Origin: Chloroflexi bacterium UBA6077
GTDB taxonomy: Bacteria; Chloroflexota; UBA6077
Length of the DNA: 52,283 nt
NCBI GenBank assembly: GCA_002436065.1
Contig: DIXP01000056.1
Location: 1-52,283, forward strand
Direction: 5' to 3'
Shown here: positions 32,975 through 41,258 of the stretch, piece by piece
Layout: each line of letters begins with the position of its first letter
How positions within the stretch are numbered: position 1 is the stretch's first letter
Position numbers and translations under genes: made by a program
Notes under the pieces: generated by a model
Databases searched by the model: none
The model's input: the letters and a program-made list of their open reading frames with translations, nothing else
What the model was told of the DNA's origin: nothing

Positions 32975-34138
32975 CTACTGCATCGCCCGGCGGTAGATGG
33001 CGGTCACCTGCTCGCGGTTCACCCTCACCGGGTTCAAGACGATGTTCCCGCTCTTGAAGGTGTCCTCCACCATGGCGTCCAGGTGCTGCTCGGTGACGCC
33101 GTAGGGCTTCAGGGTTGAGGGAATGCCCACGTCCTGGTTGAGTTCCTGGACCGCCTTCACGGAGAGCTTTGCAGCCTCCATCTCCGTGAGACCGAAGGTG
33201 TCTTCACCCATCGCCTTGGCCACATCGGCGAAGCGCTGGAGATTACCGATCAGGTTGAACTCCATAATGTAGGGCAGCAGAACGGCGTTGGCCACGCCGT
33301 GGGGCACGCCGTAGAAGCCGCTGACCGGATGGCTCAAGGCGTGGACGATGGTCAGGCGGGTGTTGGCGAAGCCCATGCCGGCGAGGGTGCTCGCCAGCAC
33401 CATGTGGCTTATCGCTTCAAGGTTGCCGTTGGCCACGGCCGGGCGCAGCCATTGGGAGATCATGTTGATCGCCTTCAGGTCCAGGGCGTCGCTGATGGGG
33501 TTGGTGTTCAGGTTGGTATAAGACTCCAGGGCGTGGCAGAGGGCGTCCATGCCTGTGGAGGCGACCACGGGACCAGGCAACTTCGTCAGCAGGGAGCCAT
33601 CGATAAGGGCCACCTTCGGGAAGATGAATCTGTGCAGAATGGGGATCTTGTAGTGGCGCTCGGTGTCGGTGATCATGCCCGTCAATGTGACCTCGGAGCC
33701 GGTGCCGCAAGTTGTGGGCACGACAATCAGTGGTGGGATCGGATTCGAGAACTTGCCCACGCCCTCCATCGCGCGGATGTCCACATCGCCATTGTTCAGC
33801 ACGGCTCCGGTTACCTTCGCCGTGTCCATGGCGCTGCCACCGCCCACGCCCAGCAAGCAGTCGCAGCCCTCGGCCCTGTAGAGAGCCGCGGCCTCCTGCA
33901 CGCATCTGATGCTCGGGTTAGGCTCGACGCCGTTGTACACCGTGTAAGGCATTCCTGCATTGCCGAGCGCTTCCAGTATCCCGCTCAGCACCCCTGCTCC
34001 CTCGACCCCCCGGTCGGTGACGATTAGCACCTTGCTGCCACCGAGCTTCTTCAGTTCCTCCCCGGCCGTCTTGGAGCAGCCAGGCCCGAAGACCAACCTA
34101 GCGGGCATCTCCCAATTGTAGGTACGCATCAGATCCAT
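32975..34138 (-). CDS. Iron-containing alcohol dehydrogenase
   Basis: A 387-residue group III alcohol dehydrogenase. NAD-binding: LGVGGGSAMDTAKVTGAV near 98 and VVPTTCGTGSEVT near 140. Metal ligands: DALCHALESY near 197 and HALSHPVSGFYGVPHG near 265, giving the Asp/His/His/His set. It oxidises or reduces alcohol or aldehyde groups; close relatives act on butanol, 1,3-propanediol, lactaldehyde and 4-hydroxybutyrate. It lies downstream of the 3-hydroxyisobutyrate-dehydrogenase-like gene on the same strand and near an IclR/TRAP cluster, so a role in carboxylate or hydroxyacid catabolism is likely. The exact substrate is open. Confidence 0.92.
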   Translation of the reverse strand: MDLMRTYNWEMPARLVFGPGCSKTAGEELKKLGGSKVLIVTDRGVEGAGVLSGILEALGNAGMPYTVYNGVEPNPSIRCVQEAAALYRAEGCDCLLGVGGGSAMDTAKVTGAVLNNGDVDIRAMEGVGKFSNPIPPLIVVPTTCGTGSEVTLTGMITDTERHYKIPILHRFIFPKVALIDGSLLTKLPGPVVASTGMDALCHALESYTNLNTNPISDALDLKAINMISQWLRPAVANGNLEAISHMVLASTLAGMGFANTRLTIVHALSHPVSGFYGVPHGVANAVLLPYIMEFNLIGNLQRFADVAKAMGEDTFGLTEMEAAKLSVKAVQELNQDVGIPSTLKPYGVTEQHLDAMVEDTFKSGNIVLNPVRVNREQVTAIYRRAMQ

Positions 34139-34243
34139 TTGCCTAGTCCTCCGTTAGAAGTAATTGGCCGTCAGCCGTATCTATCTCCTCTCCCCCAGAG
34201 AGAGGATCTCTCCTTCCGTCCGTGACCGAGCACTCAAGACTGA

Positions 34244-35152
34244 TTACTCTTGACCCAGTCTTACATGGACCCCGGCCCACTCCTCGTAGAGTTTGATCAA
34301 GGTGGTCCAGTCCTCGCGCCCTAGGCCCCGTTGGCGGGCCATGAGAGAGAGTTCCCTGCAGAGGTTTGTCACCGGCAGGGGTACGCCCAGCTGAGAACCA
34401 GTCGCGGTGATCACGCTCAGGTCCTTGTGCATCAGGTCCATCAGGAAGCCTGGCTGGAAGTTGCCGCTGAGCACCCGCTTGGGGAAGGTGTCGGTCAGGT
34501 GGAAGCTTCGAGCGCCGCTAGTGCCGATCACCTCCAGCAAGGTCTCCACCTTGACCCCACCCTTCACCCCGAGGGTCAGCCCCTCGGAGATAGCGGCGAT
34601 GATCACGCTGGCCATCAGGTTGTTGACAACCTTCGTGGTGATGCCCGCTCCGATGTCGCCGCAGTGGAAGATGGAGTCGCCCATGGTGGCCAGGATCGGT
34701 CTCACCTCATCCAAGGTGGACTCGTCGCCCCCCACCATCACGGTGAGGGTGCCGGCTGCCGCCTCGGCCATTCCCTTGCCCACCGGAGAGTCGATCATGC
34801 GGCAGCCTCGGGCGACCACCTCGGCGGCCACCTTACGGGTGACGGTCGGCTCGATGGTGCTCATCTCGACTATGATCCCGCCCGGCCTCAGCCCTTCCAT
34901 CACCCCGTCCTTGCCCAGGATGACCTGCTCCACGTGGGGCGAATTGGGGACGATGGTGCACACAACGTCGGAAGCCCTGGCCACCTCTTTCGGGGAGGCG
35001 GCTGCCCTCGCTCCCAGTGATGCCAACTCCTCCACGGGGGCCTTGACTATGTCGTAGACGGTGAGGGGGAACCCCCCCAACAGCACTCGCTTCGCCATAG
35101 GTTTCCCCATGGTGCCCAACCCGATGAAGCCAACCCTCTGTTTGCCAGCCAT
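34244..35152 (-). CDS. NAD(P)-dependent beta-hydroxyacid dehydrogenase (3-hydroxyisobutyrate/tartronate-semialdehyde reductase type)
   Basis: A 302-residue member of the 3-hydroxyisobutyrate dehydrogenase family. N-terminal Rossmann loop VGFIGLGTMGKPMAK, substrate-binding DSPVGKGMAEAAAGTLTVM near 120, catalytic Lys in GAGITTKVVNNLM near 170, and GFLMDLMHKDLSVI near 240. The usual substrate motif DAPVSGG reads DSPVGKG, which may signal a different substrate. GGAGAG lies 5-8 nt upstream of ATG 35152; a GTG directly before it is equivalent. It is divergent from the iclR gene, sharing the 228-base region that holds the palindrome. Confidence 0.88.
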   Translation of the reverse strand: MAGKQRVGFIGLGTMGKPMAKRVLLGGFPLTVYDIVKAPVEELASLGARAAASPKEVARASDVVCTIVPNSPHVEQVILGKDGVMEGLRPGGIIVEMSTIEPTVTRKVAAEVVARGCRMIDSPVGKGMAEAAAGTLTVMVGGDESTLDEVRPILATMGDSIFHCGDIGAGITTKVVNNLMASVIIAAISEGLTLGVKGGVKVETLLEVIGTSGARSFHLTDTFPKRVLSGNFQPGFLMDLMHKDLSVITATGSQLGVPLPVTNLCRELSLMARQRGLGREDWTTLIKLYEEWAGVHVRLGQE

Positions 35153-35308
35153 CACATCTCTCCCGCGGGGCTCGCACCCCTCATCGAGTCGCTCCCAACG
35201 GAATACCGCCGGAGCGAATTCTACTATCGATATGGGGCGGAGTATAGGAGCGTCTTTCCAAGGGAGTCAAGGATGCGAGAATAGATCGACTCGTTCTTCA
35301 GAAAGCCG

Positions 35309-35339
35309 TTGACATGATAGGATCAGCATCCTATCATGT
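35309..35339 (+). promoter_or_regulatory. Sigma-70 promoter overlaid by a 12-bp palindromic operator
   Basis: TTGACA (35309-35314) and TATCAT (35332-35337) are spaced exactly 17 bp, a near-consensus promoter reading toward iclR. The palindrome ACATGATAGGAT-CAGC-ATCCTATCATGT (35312-35339) covers the spacer and the -10, so a bound dimer would block RNA polymerase. A partial half-site, CATGATA, recurs at 36258-36264 ahead of the TRAP genes. The likely binder is the adjacent IclR protein, giving autoregulation and perhaps control of the divergent dehydrogenase genes. Confidence 0.75.
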
Positions 35340-35380
35340 TGCTGCGCAAAAAGGGGTTTTGCTGAACGAAAGGTGACGTC

Positions 35381-36217
35381 ATGGCCATCCTCTCATCAGA
35401 TCCCTCGCTCCAGGCTTCCCAGAAGAAGGCCCGCCCTCTACGGGCCGTCCAGCGCGTCATGGCGATCCTCGACAGCTTCTCCCTGGAACGACCTCAACTG
35501 GGGATCAGTGAGATCGCATCCCTCGTCGGCCTTACCCCTAGCAGCGTTTATCGGGTCGTCGCCACCCTGGAGCGGGGTGGTTTCCTCGAGCAGGATCTCG
35601 CCACTGGCAAGTATCGGCTGGGGCTGGAACTCTTCTCCCTGGGTGCGATTGTCCTGGAGCAGATGGGCCTCGGGCGGCAGAGCTACCCCTTCATGGAAGA
35701 ACTCTCTCTCATTTCGCGCGAGACCATCAACCTGGGGGTACTGCGCCATGGGGAGGTGATGTACGTCCAGAAGATCGAGAGCCCTGAGATCCTCAGGGCC
35801 GGCCTGACCGTCGGCAGCTGCATACCTATGCACTGCACGGCCATCGGCAAGGTGCTTCTGGCCCATCTCCCCGAGGCTCAAGTGGAGGAGATCCTACGGC
35901 ATACAGGGTTGGGCAGCTTCGGTCCCAACTGCATCACCGACCTCGCGCGGCTCAAAGCGCATCTGGCAGAGATCCGGGAGCGGGGCTACTCCTTGGATGA
36001 TCAGGAGTTGCAGGTGGATGCTCGGGGCATCGCTGCTCCCATATGGGATCATACCGGGAAGGTGGTGGCGGGCTTGTCGGTGGCAGGGCCAGCGACCCGT
36101 CTGACCTTTGCCCGCATGGAAGAGCTGCGGCCGGCACTATTGCGGGCCGCCGAGGGCATCTCCAGGCGCATGGGCTATTCTCCGGCTTCCTTCGGCTATC
36201 CCACGGCGCGCGGTTAG
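35381..36217 (+). CDS. IclR family transcriptional regulator
   Basis: A 278-residue regulator. The N-terminal winged helix (about residues 20-85) has LRAVQRVMAILDSFS, LGISEIASLVGLTPSSVYRV and GGFLEQDLATGKYRLG. The C-terminal effector domain (about 95-265) has SCIPMHCTAIGKVLLA and GYSLDDQELQVDARGIAAPI, both typical of IclR. Members sense small carboxylates or aromatic acids. It is flanked by a divergent dehydrogenase pair and a downstream TRAP transporter, and has a strong promoter/palindrome upstream, which fits a local pathway regulator. Confidence 0.93.
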   Translation: MAILSSDPSLQASQKKARPLRAVQRVMAILDSFSLERPQLGISEIASLVGLTPSSVYRVVATLERGGFLEQDLATGKYRLGLELFSLGAIVLEQMGLGRQSYPFMEELSLISRETINLGVLRHGEVMYVQKIESPEILRAGLTVGSCIPMHCTAIGKVLLAHLPEAQVEEILRHTGLGSFGPNCITDLARLKAHLAEIRERGYSLDDQELQVDARGIAAPIWDHTGKVVAGLSVAGPATRLTFARMEELRPALLRAAEGISRRMGYSPASFGYPTARG

Positions 36218-36359
36218 GCGTGGCTCTCAGCGGCTGGCTCGTTCATCTTCTTGTTCCATGATAAGGAGGGGGGTGATAGCTGCACCCAGTCCACGGGAAC
36301 CCGGTTTCGTCTACTAGAGTTCGTTCCGCGTGTTTCAGGAAGTAAGGGAGGATAAGGCA

Positions 36360-37451
36360 TTGCTGACACGACGAGCATCGACCCTGTTGGCGTTCCTGGC
36401 GATCTCACTGCTGTTGGTCTTCTCCGTATCCTGCAGCCAGAGCGCTCCCGCGCCGGCCGCCAAGGCAGGTGAGCCGACCAAGGCTGCCGCTGCCCCAGCG
36501 CAACCTTCGGGACAGAAGATTGTCTTCAAGTATACCCATGGCGACCCGCCCGCCGCGGACGATGCCCACCAATGGACTGCTTTGAAGTTCAAGGAACTGG
36601 TAGAGAAGTACTCCAACGGCAAGGTGGAGGTCCAGATCTTCCCCGCCGGCCAGTTGGGTAGCGAGCAGCGTGGCTTCCAGGACGTTCAGCAGGGAGTAGT
36701 ACAGGCTACCTCGTTGGCCGTGAACAATGCCACGGTGTTCACGCCCGCCACGGGGCTGTTTGACCTGCCCTACATCTTCAAGAGCCGCGATCAGGCCTAC
36801 AAGGTCTTCGACGGTATGTGGGAAGACCTAGACAAGAAGATGATCGAGCAGGGCGGCGTGCGCTCCATCATCTGGTTCGAGCAGGGCTTCCGAGTCCTGA
36901 CAAACTCTAAGAAGGAAGTGAAGACACTGGCCGACCTGAAGGGGTTGAAGATCAGGGTTCCGCAGAACCCACTGATGATCGGCGCCTTCAAGTCCTGGGA
37001 CTGCGAGCCGGTGCCCATCTCCTGGGACGAGACCTTCAACGCTCTCCAGCAGAAGGTGGTGGACGGGCAGGAGAACCCTCACACCGTCAACGCCAGCTCC
37101 AAGTTCTACGAAGTGCAGAAGTACATCACCGAGATCCACTACAAGATGTGGATAGGCCCCGTGGTCGTTCAGGAGCAGTGGCTGCAGAGCCAGACTCCCG
37201 AGGTCCGCGATGCGATCCTCAAGGCCGGCAAGGAAGCGGCCATGGCCGAGCGAGGGTTCATTCAGGAGCTGGAGAAGAATGCTCTTAAGGTCTGCACCGA
37301 CAAGGGCATGATCAACTCCGGCGCGCCCACGGACGAAGACGAGTGGCAGAAGCGGGCCATGTCGATCTGGCCGGACTTCTACAAGGACATCGGCGGGACC
37401 GAAATGGCCGAGAAGGCGATGAAGATCCTCGGCGGAACGCTGCCCAAGTAG
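36360..37451 (+). CDS. dctP: TRAP transporter substrate-binding lipoprotein (DctP)
   Basis: A 363-residue DctP-family receptor. I place the start at TTG 36360, 8 nt after AGGGAGG, giving the signal LTRRASTLLAFLAISLLLVF and a lipobox-like SVSC; a GTG at 36330 has no ribosome site. An Ala/Pro/Lys linker follows as in TctC. The fold shows FKYTHGDPP, VEVQIFPAGQLGSEQ, IWFEQGFRVLTNSKK and the conserved LKIRVPQNPLMIG, whose Arg binds the substrate carboxylate. The FEQGFR/WDCEP variant does not tell which acid is bound. A hairpin separates it from dctQ. Confidence 0.93.
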   Translation: MLTRRASTLLAFLAISLLLVFSVSCSQSAPAPAAKAGEPTKAAAAPAQPSGQKIVFKYTHGDPPAADDAHQWTALKFKELVEKYSNGKVEVQIFPAGQLGSEQRGFQDVQQGVVQATSLAVNNATVFTPATGLFDLPYIFKSRDQAYKVFDGMWEDLDKKMIEQGGVRSIIWFEQGFRVLTNSKKEVKTLADLKGLKIRVPQNPLMIGAFKSWDCEPVPISWDETFNALQQKVVDGQENPHTVNASSKFYEVQKYITEIHYKMWIGPVVVQEQWLQSQTPEVRDAILKAGKEAAMAERGFIQELEKNALKVCTDKGMINSGAPTDEDEWQKRAMSIWPDFYKDIGGTEMAEKAMKILGGTLPK

Positions 37452-37470
37452 TAGACCCTCTGCCCAGAGC

Positions 37471-37502
37471 AGCCGGGCCGGGTAGCAGTACTCGGCCCGG
37501 CT
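37471..37502 (+). terminator. Hairpin between dctP and dctQ
   Basis: AGCCGGGCCG (37471-37480) pairs with CGGCCCGGCT (37493-37502) around a 12-nt loop, with TTTG after the stem. It is placed like the hairpin after tctC, directly behind a binding-protein gene, and probably raises dctP mRNA relative to the membrane subunits. Confidence 0.6.
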
Positions 37503-37550
37503 TTGCTCGGTGGAGGGAAGAGCAACCCCGCAGGGAGGTGAATTCCCACA

Positions 37551-38054
37551 GTGAAAAGAGTCGCATGGTTCATCGATAACGCCGAGGAGATCCTTGCCGG
37601 TTCCATGCTGATGGCCACGGTGGTGCTGCTGTTCATGCAGGTGGTGCTGCGCTACTTCTTCGGGAAGTCCATTGCATGGACTGAAGAGATGTCGCGCTAC
37701 ACATTCATGTGGATGGTCTACATCGCGGCAAGTCTGGCGGCCAAGCAGGATACTCATATTCGGGTCACGGCTCAACTCTCCATATTGCCGGAGTCCCTGC
37801 GTCGCTACGTGCTGCTGGTCGCCGACCTGCTCTGGCTGGCTTTCAACGCCGTGGTGATCTGGGAGGGCATCAGTCTCTTCCAGAACATGGGGCAGTTTCG
37901 ACTGGTGTCAGGATCTATGGGATGGGACCTGCGCTACGTGTTTCTCATCTTGCCCATCGGCTTCCTGGCCATGAGCATCAGGATAATCCAGGTTCAGTAC
38001 CGCAGGTTCCGGGGGCTCGAGACTGCTGTAATAGGCGCGGATAGGGAGCTTTAG
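37551..38054 (+). CDS. dctQ: TRAP transporter small membrane subunit (DctQ)
   Basis: A 167-residue protein with four membrane helices: AEEILAGSMLMATVVLLFMQ, then EEMSRYTFMWMVYIAASLAA, VLLVADLLWLAFNAVVIWEG and YVFLILPIGFLAMSIRII. The motif IAWTEEMSRYTFMW and LAAKQDTHIRVT, with the charged pair after the second helix, are typical of DctQ. GTG start with AGGGAGGTGA about 10 nt upstream. Its stop codon directly abuts the dctM start. Confidence 0.92.
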   Translation: MKRVAWFIDNAEEILAGSMLMATVVLLFMQVVLRYFFGKSIAWTEEMSRYTFMWMVYIAASLAAKQDTHIRVTAQLSILPESLRRYVLLVADLLWLAFNAVVIWEGISLFQNMGQFRLVSGSMGWDLRYVFLILPIGFLAMSIRIIQVQYRRFRGLETAVIGADREL

Positions 38055-39350
38055 ATGGAACTCGAGACGATCATCTGGGTAATTCTCTTCGGAGCGCTGG
38101 CGCTAGGCACCCCTATCTTCGCGTCCATTGGACTGGCCACCATGTTGGTGCTGAGCCAGAGTGGCATTCCCACCCGCATGATCCCGCTGGACCTATACAA
38201 GGTGTCGGAGATGTTCCCCCTCATCGCCGTGCCCTGCTTCATCTTCGCCGGTTCGATCATGGACAAGGGCGGCATCGCGGCGCAGATCGTGCAGACGGCC
38301 TCGTTGTTCGTGGGCCGGATGCGGGGTGGTCTCGCAATTGTGACCATCCTCGGTTGTATGTTCTTCGCGGCCATCGTGGGGTCGGGGCCAGCTACGGTCG
38401 CCGCCATGGGCGCCCTGATGATCCCCTCAATGGTGAAGTACGGGTACCCCCGGCACTACGCGGCCGGTGTGTCGGCCTCGGGAGGCACGCTGGGTATCCT
38501 GATCCCGCCCAGCAACCCCATGATCATCTACGGGGTGATTGGCAATCTGTCGATCTCCACCCTGTTCATGGCTGGCTTCCTTCCTGGCGCCATAGTCGGC
38601 GCATGCCTGATGCTGACAGCCTACGCCTTCGCCAGGAGGCTGAACCTGAAGGGCTCGTCGGAGCATCACACTCCCGCGCAGATGGGGCGCATCGTAATCA
38701 AGAACGTGTGGGCTCTGGCCACCCCCTTCATCATTCTGGGCGGTATATATGGCGGAATCTTCACCCCGGTAGAGGCGTCCGTGGTGTCGGTAGTTTACGC
38801 CCTCTTCGTCGCCACGGTGATCAACCGACTGCTCAATTGGCAATCGTTTGTGGAATCCGTAAGGCTAACCATCACCACGAGTGCCACGGTGATAACGGTG
38901 GTGGGTGTGTCGCTGCTGTTCGGTCGTTTTCTCACCATGTTCCAGGTTCCCCAGAAGATGACGATGCTGATGGCCAACATCTCCACCGATCCCTACCAGG
39001 TCCAGCTGATGGTGATCGCGGTGCTGGTGTTCCTGGGTATGTTCATGGAGACCCTGGCGACCATCGTTATCCTCGCTCCGGTCGTGCTGCCGATGCTTAC
39101 GCAGTTCGGGGTGGACCCGGTCCACTTCGGGGTTATCTGGGTGATCACCAACGAGGTCGCCATGCTGACCCCGCCCTTGGGGGTCAATCTCTTCGTTGCC
39201 ATGAAGTTGAGTAATCAGTCGCTGGAACAGGTGGCCAAGGGGGCATTTCCCTACGTCATAGTGCTCATCACGGCGTCTTTGGTGCTGGCACGCTTCCCGG
39301 AGATTACGCTCCTCCTACCGCGACTGTTCCTGGGCTACACAGGGATCTGA
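38055..39350 (+). CDS. dctM: TRAP transporter large membrane subunit (DctM)
   Basis: A 431-residue permease with about twelve membrane helices. DctM features are clear: FGALALGTPIFASIGLATM, VPCFIFAGSIMDKGGIA, FFAAIVGSGPATVAAMGALM, ASGGTLGILIPPSNPMIIYG, IYGGIFTPVEASVVSVVYAL and NEVAMLTPPLGVNLFVA. It imports a carboxylate with Na+ in concert with DctP and DctQ. The ATG follows the dctQ stop with no gap, so translation is coupled. Confidence 0.95.
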   Translation: MELETIIWVILFGALALGTPIFASIGLATMLVLSQSGIPTRMIPLDLYKVSEMFPLIAVPCFIFAGSIMDKGGIAAQIVQTASLFVGRMRGGLAIVTILGCMFFAAIVGSGPATVAAMGALMIPSMVKYGYPRHYAAGVSASGGTLGILIPPSNPMIIYGVIGNLSISTLFMAGFLPGAIVGACLMLTAYAFARRLNLKGSSEHHTPAQMGRIVIKNVWALATPFIILGGIYGGIFTPVEASVVSVVYALFVATVINRLLNWQSFVESVRLTITTSATVITVVGVSLLFGRFLTMFQVPQKMTMLMANISTDPYQVQLMVIAVLVFLGMFMETLATIVILAPVVLPMLTQFGVDPVHFGVIWVITNEVAMLTPPLGVNLFVAMKLSNQSLEQVAKGAFPYVIVLITASLVLARFPEITLLLPRLFLGYTGI

Positions 39351-39427
39351 TTCGGCAATCCTTGTGCGCCCAAGTTCCGTAGGGTCTGACAGCGCTCGAC
39401 ATCGCCTTTCGCCCAAAGGCTGCATAA

Positions 39428-39486
39428 GCGCCGAAAGCGCAGGCGTCGCAGAGATGGCTCTGAGATCGTCACCACGCTTTCGGCGC
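39428..39486. other. Nested hairpin after dctM
   Basis: GCGCCGAAAGCG (39428-39439) pairs with CGCTTTCGGCGC (39475-39486), and inside it CAGAG-ATGG-CTCTG can pair. No T-tract follows. It could be a structured 3' end of the TRAP mRNA or part of a small RNA. It lies in the 426-base gap 39351-39776 between dctM and pdxA, which also holds the SDR relic and the family D repeat. Confidence 0.4.
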
Positions 39487-39561
39487 GTTCCATATCGGCT
39501 CAGCTTGACCAGCAGCTCGGCCGGAGAGGAGTGATCGTGACACATGGGGCGTCTCCTTCCA

Positions 39562-39657
39562 GATAGGGCTGGCGGGATTCGCGAGGCGATCGGTATACTG
39601 CACAGGCATGTGACGGGCCACACCATTCTGGTCGACGGCAGCTGGGTGGCCACCTGA
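39562..39657 (+). pseudogene. Relic of a short-chain dehydrogenase C-terminus
   Basis: The frame ending at the TGA 39655-39657 reads HVTGHTILVDGSWVAT, the characteristic C-terminal motif of SDR dehydrogenases (usually VTGHTILVDGGW). Upstream codons (GGIREAIGILHR) lose similarity within about 15 residues and no start or Rossmann domain is present. I read it as the tail of a deleted gene, possibly once part of the TRAP-linked pathway. Confidence 0.45.
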
Positions 39658-39663
39658 GATACT

Positions 39664-39751
39664 CCCTCTCCCACAGGGAGAGGGTCGGGGTGAGGGCTTT
39701 CGCGGTCTCACCCATGAGCCCTTACCCTAGCCCTCTCCCTGTGGGAGAGGG
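39664..39751. repeat. Family D palindromic element upstream of pdxA
   Basis: CCCTCTCCC-ACA-GGGAGAGGG at 39664-39684 and its exact reverse complement at 39731-39751 flank a short core with GGTCGGGGTGAGGG on one side and CCCTTACCCTAG on the other. The same design is inside dnaE at 9583-9677. Here it ends 25 nt before the pdxA ATG. Confidence 0.75.
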
Positions 39752-39776
39752 AACCTTTTACGTTGGAGCAAGCAAC

Positions 39777-40781
39777 ATGAGCGTATCAACCAAACCGATC
39801 GTCGCCGTGAACATGGGCGACCCCACGGGGATTGGGCCGGAGATCGTCCTCAAGGCCATGGCCTTGGAGGAGGTGTACCGGCACGCCCGGCCCCTGGTGG
39901 TCGGCGACTTCGGCGTCATGCAGAGCGTTCAGCGCTTTGCCCCGGTAGAGCTGCGCCGCATCGAGAAGGTTGCCGAGGCGCGGTTCCAGTACGGGACGGT
40001 GGAGGTGCTGGATCTGGCCAACGTGGACCTCTCGGAGCTGAAAGTTGGCCAGATGCAGGCGATGGGCGGGCAAGCCTTCGCGGAGGCATCCAAGAAGGGC
40101 GTCGAGCTGGCCTTCGCGGGCGAGGTGCACGGGGTGTTGGTGGGCCCCCACAACAAGGCCGCGATGTACGCGGCGGGCTGGCACTTCGACGGCCCAGGCC
40201 TCCTTGCCCACCTGACGGGCATAGAGGTGGGGAGGGTGGCCTTCATGCTGTGCGTCGGTCCCATGCGGGTGGTTGGCGTCACCCACCACGCCTCGCTGCG
40301 CAACGCCCTGGACCAGATCACTCGGGAGCGGGTCCTCTGGACTATCGAGAAGGCCCATCAGGGGGCTCAGCTGATGGGCGTGCAGAAGCCGAGGATAGCG
40401 GTGGTCGGCGTGAATCCCCATGCGGGTGAAGACGGTATCTTCGGGAGCGAGGAGATCGAGATCATCGGCCCTGCCATACAGGATGCTCGAGCCAGGGGGA
40501 TAGAGGCCGAGGGACCCTTCCCGGCGGACGGGATCTTCGTGGGGGCTGAGGATGGCCCCTACGACTGCTACGTCAGCATGTACCACGATCAGGGGCACCT
40601 GCCCACCAAGGTGCTGGGGAAGCGGCGCGTGGCGGCGGTGATGGTTGGGGCGCCGGTGGTGTACGGCACGGTGGGCCACGGCACTGCCTTCGAGGTGGCC
40701 GGCAAGGGCATCGCCGATCCTGCCAGCGTGGTGGAGGGCCTCAAGCTGATCGCCCAGGCTGCCCGTTCCGGGATGAAGTAG
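39777..40781 (+). CDS. pdxA: 4-hydroxythreonine-4-phosphate dehydrogenase family protein (PdxA or PdxA2-like)
   Basis: A 334-residue PdxA-family oxidative decarboxylase. Motifs: NMGDPTGIGPEIVLKA, VGPHNKAAMYAAGW, GVTHHASLRNALDQI with the first metal His, GVNPHAGEDGIFGSEE with the second and MYHDQGHLPTKVLG with the third. PdxA acts in pyridoxal phosphate synthesis; PdxA2-type members oxidise other 4-phospho-acids in catabolic clusters. Standing between a TRAP transporter and a cupin, with no other pdx gene and no four-carbon-acid kinase (DUF1537) nearby, it may be either. ATG 39777 gives MSVSTKPIVAVNMGDP. Upstream codons encode only the repeat. Confidence 0.85.
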   Translation: MSVSTKPIVAVNMGDPTGIGPEIVLKAMALEEVYRHARPLVVGDFGVMQSVQRFAPVELRRIEKVAEARFQYGTVEVLDLANVDLSELKVGQMQAMGGQAFAEASKKGVELAFAGEVHGVLVGPHNKAAMYAAGWHFDGPGLLAHLTGIEVGRVAFMLCVGPMRVVGVTHHASLRNALDQITRERVLWTIEKAHQGAQLMGVQKPRIAVVGVNPHAGEDGIFGSEEIEIIGPAIQDARARGIEAEGPFPADGIFVGAEDGPYDCYVSMYHDQGHLPTKVLGKRRVAAVMVGAPVVYGTVGHGTAFEVAGKGIADPASVVEGLKLIAQAARSGMK

Positions 40782-40787
40782 AGAACT

Positions 40788-40824
40788 GTTGGAGTTGGGT
40801 TCCCATTGGGCACCCAACTCCAAC
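40788..40824 (+). terminator. 13-bp hairpin after pdxA
   Basis: GTTGGAGTTGGGT (40788-40800) and ACCCAACTCCAAC (40812-40824) pair exactly around an 11-nt loop, 6 nt after the pdxA stop and 46 nt before the cupin ATG. There is no T-tract. It may be an intercistronic processing or stability element, or a weak terminator. Confidence 0.55.
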
Positions 40825-40870
40825 GATGATGAAGATGAAGATAGAGAAGATAGAGAAGGGGGATACTGTG

Positions 40871-41245
40871 ATGGCGGACCTGCGTTTTGCCAAGGACGAG
40901 ACCCAGGAGCTGGCTTCCCCGGTGCCCGGGCGCTATGCCCGCGTCATGTTCGACCAGAAGATGATACCCGGCGCCCAGTGTAGCATGGGCATCATGCGCT
41001 TTGAGCCGGAGGTGGAGGCTCAGGCTCACTTCCACGATACGGAGGTTGAGGTCTACTTCGGACTCCAGGGCGAGGGAGAGGTCACTATTGATGGGCAACC
41101 TTACCGCTTCGGCCCCGGTGTAGCCGTCTACGTGCCACCCAAGAGCCTGCACCAGACCCGCAACGTTGGGGACGGCGTGCTTGAGTTCGCCTGCTTCTTC
41201 GCCCCGGCCGTCAGCCTGGACTTCATGCGCGAGTGGGCCAAGTAG
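40871..41245 (+). CDS. Small single-domain cupin protein
   Basis: A 124-residue cupin. Motif 1 is QAHFHDTEVEVYFGLQGEGE (two His and a Glu for the metal) and motif 2 is YVPPKSLHQTRN (third His). GGGGG lies about 9 nt before ATG 40871. Small cupins of this form are sugar- or acid-phosphate isomerases, dioxygenases or ligand binders, and sequence alone does not choose. It follows pdxA and precedes the helicase gene by 13 nt, so it could belong to either unit; metabolic context makes pdxA the likelier partner. Confidence 0.8.
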   Translation: MADLRFAKDETQELASPVPGRYARVMFDQKMIPGAQCSMGIMRFEPEVEAQAHFHDTEVEVYFGLQGEGEVTIDGQPYRFGPGVAVYVPPKSLHQTRNVGDGVLEFACFFAPAVSLDFMREWAK

Positions 41246-41258
41246 GCTTGAGGCTTAC

